DNA from: Myroides sp.
Lineage (GTDB): Bacteria > Bacteroidota > Bacteroidia > Flavobacteriales > Flavobacteriaceae
Direction: 5' to 3'
DNA length: 6,561 bases
Assembly (NCBI GenBank): GCA_018384465.1
Contig: JAHAYQ010000126.1
Span: forward strand, 1-6,561
Shown here: positions 5,289 through 6,561 of the stretch, one piece after another
Layout: every line of letters starts with the position of its first letter
Numbering within the stretch: position 1 is the stretch's first letter
Position numbers and translations under genes: made by a program
Notes under the pieces: model-generated
What the model was told of the DNA's origin: nothing
The model's input: the letters and a program-made list of their open reading frames with translations, nothing else
The model's database searches: none

Positions 5289-5807
5289 TTATTTAAATTT
5301 GTTAATAGTTGTTTTTAAATCGCTGTAAGATATTTTTCCTTCTTTAAAAAAAAGCTGTTCGCCGTTTTTATAAATAGCAGTTGCAGGAATACCTCCGCTC
5401 CAATGTCTGCTTATTTTCGGGATCCATTCGTTCATTCGTTTGTTGTCAGAAAGTACGTACACATCAGGTGTGATATTGTTCTGGTTGATAAAATCTTTAA
5501 CCTTTGTATCTATATCGGCAGCTTTATCCAAACTCACCAATACCATATTAAAATGTTCATTGTTGCTAAACTCTTTATTCACTTTCATAAAATCAGGGAG
5601 TTCTTCCACACATGGTTTACACCAAGTAGCCCAAAAGTTAACAACATACAGGGTATCGTCATTTTTCATAAACACATTAAATACTTCGTTATAGTCAGTG
5701 CTCAGTGCTATTTGTTGTTCGGCTTTTGCAACAGCATGTTGTTTGTTTTGACAAGAAAAAAGGATTGATGAGCAAGCAATCATTCCAATAAAAAGATATT
5801 TTTTCAT
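5289..5807 (-). CDS. TlpA-family thiol-disulfide reductase lipoprotein
   Basis: Membrane-anchored thioredoxin-like protein of 172 residues. MKKYLFIGMIACSSILFSC is a lipoprotein signal peptide with C19 as the lipidation site. The domain has the strand YVVNFWATWCKPC (54-66), with the redox pair C63 and C66 in a WCKPC motif, typical of TlpA/ResA reductases. It continues with VEELPDF (67-73) and the cis-proline GGIPATAIY (P141). Such proteins take electrons from a membrane transporter (CcdA/DsbD type) and reduce disulfides in periplasmic targets such as apocytochromes or partner redoxins; no CcdA-like gene is in the window. First gene of a two-gene operon with the PRX_like1-type lipoprotein. The start is supported by the lipobox spacing and a promoter-like box 20 bp upstream. 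It is short because the domain follows the lipid anchor after a brief linker. Confidence 0.9.
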   Translation of the reverse strand: MKKYLFIGMIACSSILFSCQNKQHAVAKAEQQIALSTDYNEVFNVFMKNDDTLYVVNFWATWCKPCVEELPDFMKVNKEFSNNEHFNMVLVSLDKAADIDTKVKDFINQNNITPDVYVLSDNKRMNEWIPKISRHWSGGIPATAIYKNGEQLFFKEGKISYSDLKTTINKFK

Positions 5808-5827
5808 GTTATTTTTAATCTAATTAG

Positions 5828-5835
5828 TAAAGGTA
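5828..5835 (-). promoter_or_regulatory. Putative -7 box of the TlpA/redoxin operon
   Basis: On the minus strand TACCTTTA fits TAnnTTTG except for the last base and lies 20 bp before the ATG at 5807. No clear TTTG is found about 19 bp further upstream, so the call rests on the -7 element and its position. Confidence 0.4.
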
Positions 5836-5893
5836 GCGATTATGCAACAAGATTTTTTTGTTAATTTGTTAAAAGTAAATTAAAAAAACGTTG

Positions 5894-6561
5894 ATGAAAC
5901 CTATCGTACTACTTATTGCATTTTTCTGTTCAACTTTGATGACTGCCCAAAATTTTTCAAAAGAATGGAAAGAAATCTATCAATTGGAAAAGGAGGGGAG
6001 TTATAAAACACTCAAAACAAATGTTGATGCATTGTATCGCAAAGCACATCAATCTAAAAATGAAACGGAAAAAGCGAAAGCTGTTTTGTTTCAAATGAAG
6101 TTAGAAAATGTTTTAGAAGAAACAAACTATCAAAAGAAAGTTGATCGTTTGCAGAAAGAATTAGCAGATAGCAAAGGTATTTACAAAGAAGTTTATCGTT
6201 GGTATTATATCAAAACATTGATGGCTGCTTATGATTCCAGACAATTTTATTGGTACAGAAATTCGTTGGTGGAAACTACTACAACCCAACTGCCTAAAGA
6301 TATTGATTTATGGTCAAAAGATCATTTTAAAAATGTTGTAAACGAACAGGTAAATTTGCTTTTTAAAGAAGAATCGCTATTGAAACAAACTAAAGTTTCA
6401 ACGATTAAAGAACTGATTGATTACGACCAAATTGATAACAACCTGAATCAATCGGTGTATGAATTTTTCGCGATAAACTTCATCAATGATTATGCGAATA
6501 ATTCTTCATTCATACGTGGGCTCGGTAACGAATTCAATCGTTTTGATGGTTCTTTTTCACA
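5894..6561 (+). CDS. Secreted protein N-terminus, probable alpha-2-macroglobulin family (3' truncated by window)
   Basis: An open frame without stop runs from the ATG at 5894 to the window end (222 complete codons). The first residues, MKPIVLLIAFFCSTLMTAQNF, form a type I signal peptide with probable cleavage after A18, leaving a Gln at the mature N-terminus, as is frequent in Bacteroidota. The following residues are helical and charged, beginning FSKEWKEIYQLEKEGSYKTL. They contain repeated Lys/Glu-rich helices and a Tyr/Trp-rich stretch around residues 106-129 (VYRWYYIKTL, FYWYRN). This N-terminal layout (signal peptide, then W-K-x-x-Y-x-L-E and TPR-like helices) resembles the beginning of the very large flavobacterial alpha-2-macroglobulin/MG2 proteins, which are thought to trap proteases in the periplasm. 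The defining MG domains would lie beyond the window, so the family name is tentative; secretion is well supported. Confidence 0.6.
   Translation, partial: MKPIVLLIAFFCSTLMTAQNFSKEWKEIYQLEKEGSYKTLKTNVDALYRKAHQSKNETEKAKAVLFQMKLENVLEETNYQKKVDRLQKELADSKGIYKEVYRWYYIKTLMAAYDSRQFYWYRNSLVETTTTQLPKDIDLWSKDHFKNVVNEQVNLLFKEESLLKQTKVSTIKELIDYDQIDNNLNQSVYEFFAINFINDYANNSSFIRGLGNEFNRFDGSFS

Noticed and set aside
5403..5768. Open frame of 121 codons on the plus strand
   Set aside because: Antisense to the TlpA-like gene, with Phe/His/Ile-rich composition typical of a complementary-strand artefact.
5853..5883. TTTG-N15-TAAATTAA as promoter of the secreted-protein gene
   Set aside because: Spacing is short and the -7 box lacks the TTTG core; the signal is not above the AT-rich background.

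Overview
The window looks like a chromosomal segment from a member of the Bacteroidota, most likely Flavobacteriaceae or a close relative (for example the Flavobacterium/Myroides group). The reasons are the low GC content, A-rich leaders without Shine-Dalgarno sequences, promoter -7 boxes of the TAnnTTTG type, several short lipoproteins, and protein families typical of that phylum. These include a SMUG2/DUF4918-type uracil-DNA glycosylase, a PepSY-like lipoprotein, a TlpA lipoprotein and what looks like the start of a very large secreted protein. The genus assignment is inference only. I see no mobile element, CRISPR array, tRNA or rRNA.

Layout. Positions 1-219 are the 3' end of a family I inorganic pyrophosphatase gene, followed by a strong hairpin terminator (272-310). 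A SMUG-like DNA glycosylase gene (349-1038, minus) faces it. A 110-bp divergent intergenic region (1039-1148) holds promoter-like elements for both directions and a perfect inverted repeat. On the plus strand follow an Rrf2-family regulator (1149-1559), an NAD(P)-binding YwnB-like reductase (1615-2262), an aldo/keto reductase (2354-3301) and a cytosolic DsbA/FrnE-like thiol oxidoreductase (3308-4015). A PepSY-like lipoprotein gene (4073-4570) ends the plus-strand block at a perfect bidirectional terminator (4576-4605). Converging on it is a two-gene minus-strand operon of lipid-anchored thioredoxin-fold proteins: TlpA-like (5289-5807), then PRX_like1-type (4619-5287), separated by 1 nt. Divergent from that operon, 5894 to the window end is the secreted N-terminus of a large protein, tentatively an alpha-2-macroglobulin-family protein.

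How the genes may work together. The most coherent unit is the Rrf2 regulator with its neighbours. A TGTAA-N9-TTACA element occurs both upstream of the regulator and between it and the reductase, which points to autoregulation and control of the reductase. The reductase, aldo/keto reductase and DsbA/FrnE-like protein downstream would suit a response to reactive electrophiles or disulfide stress, with the regulator's cysteines as a possible sensor. That role is inferred from gene content; only the repeats and family motifs are visible directly. The minus-strand pair would act outside the cytoplasm as a disulfide reductase and a redoxin partner. Most of the window is ordinary core-genome sequence, and I do not see a clearly new system beyond this putative redox regulon.
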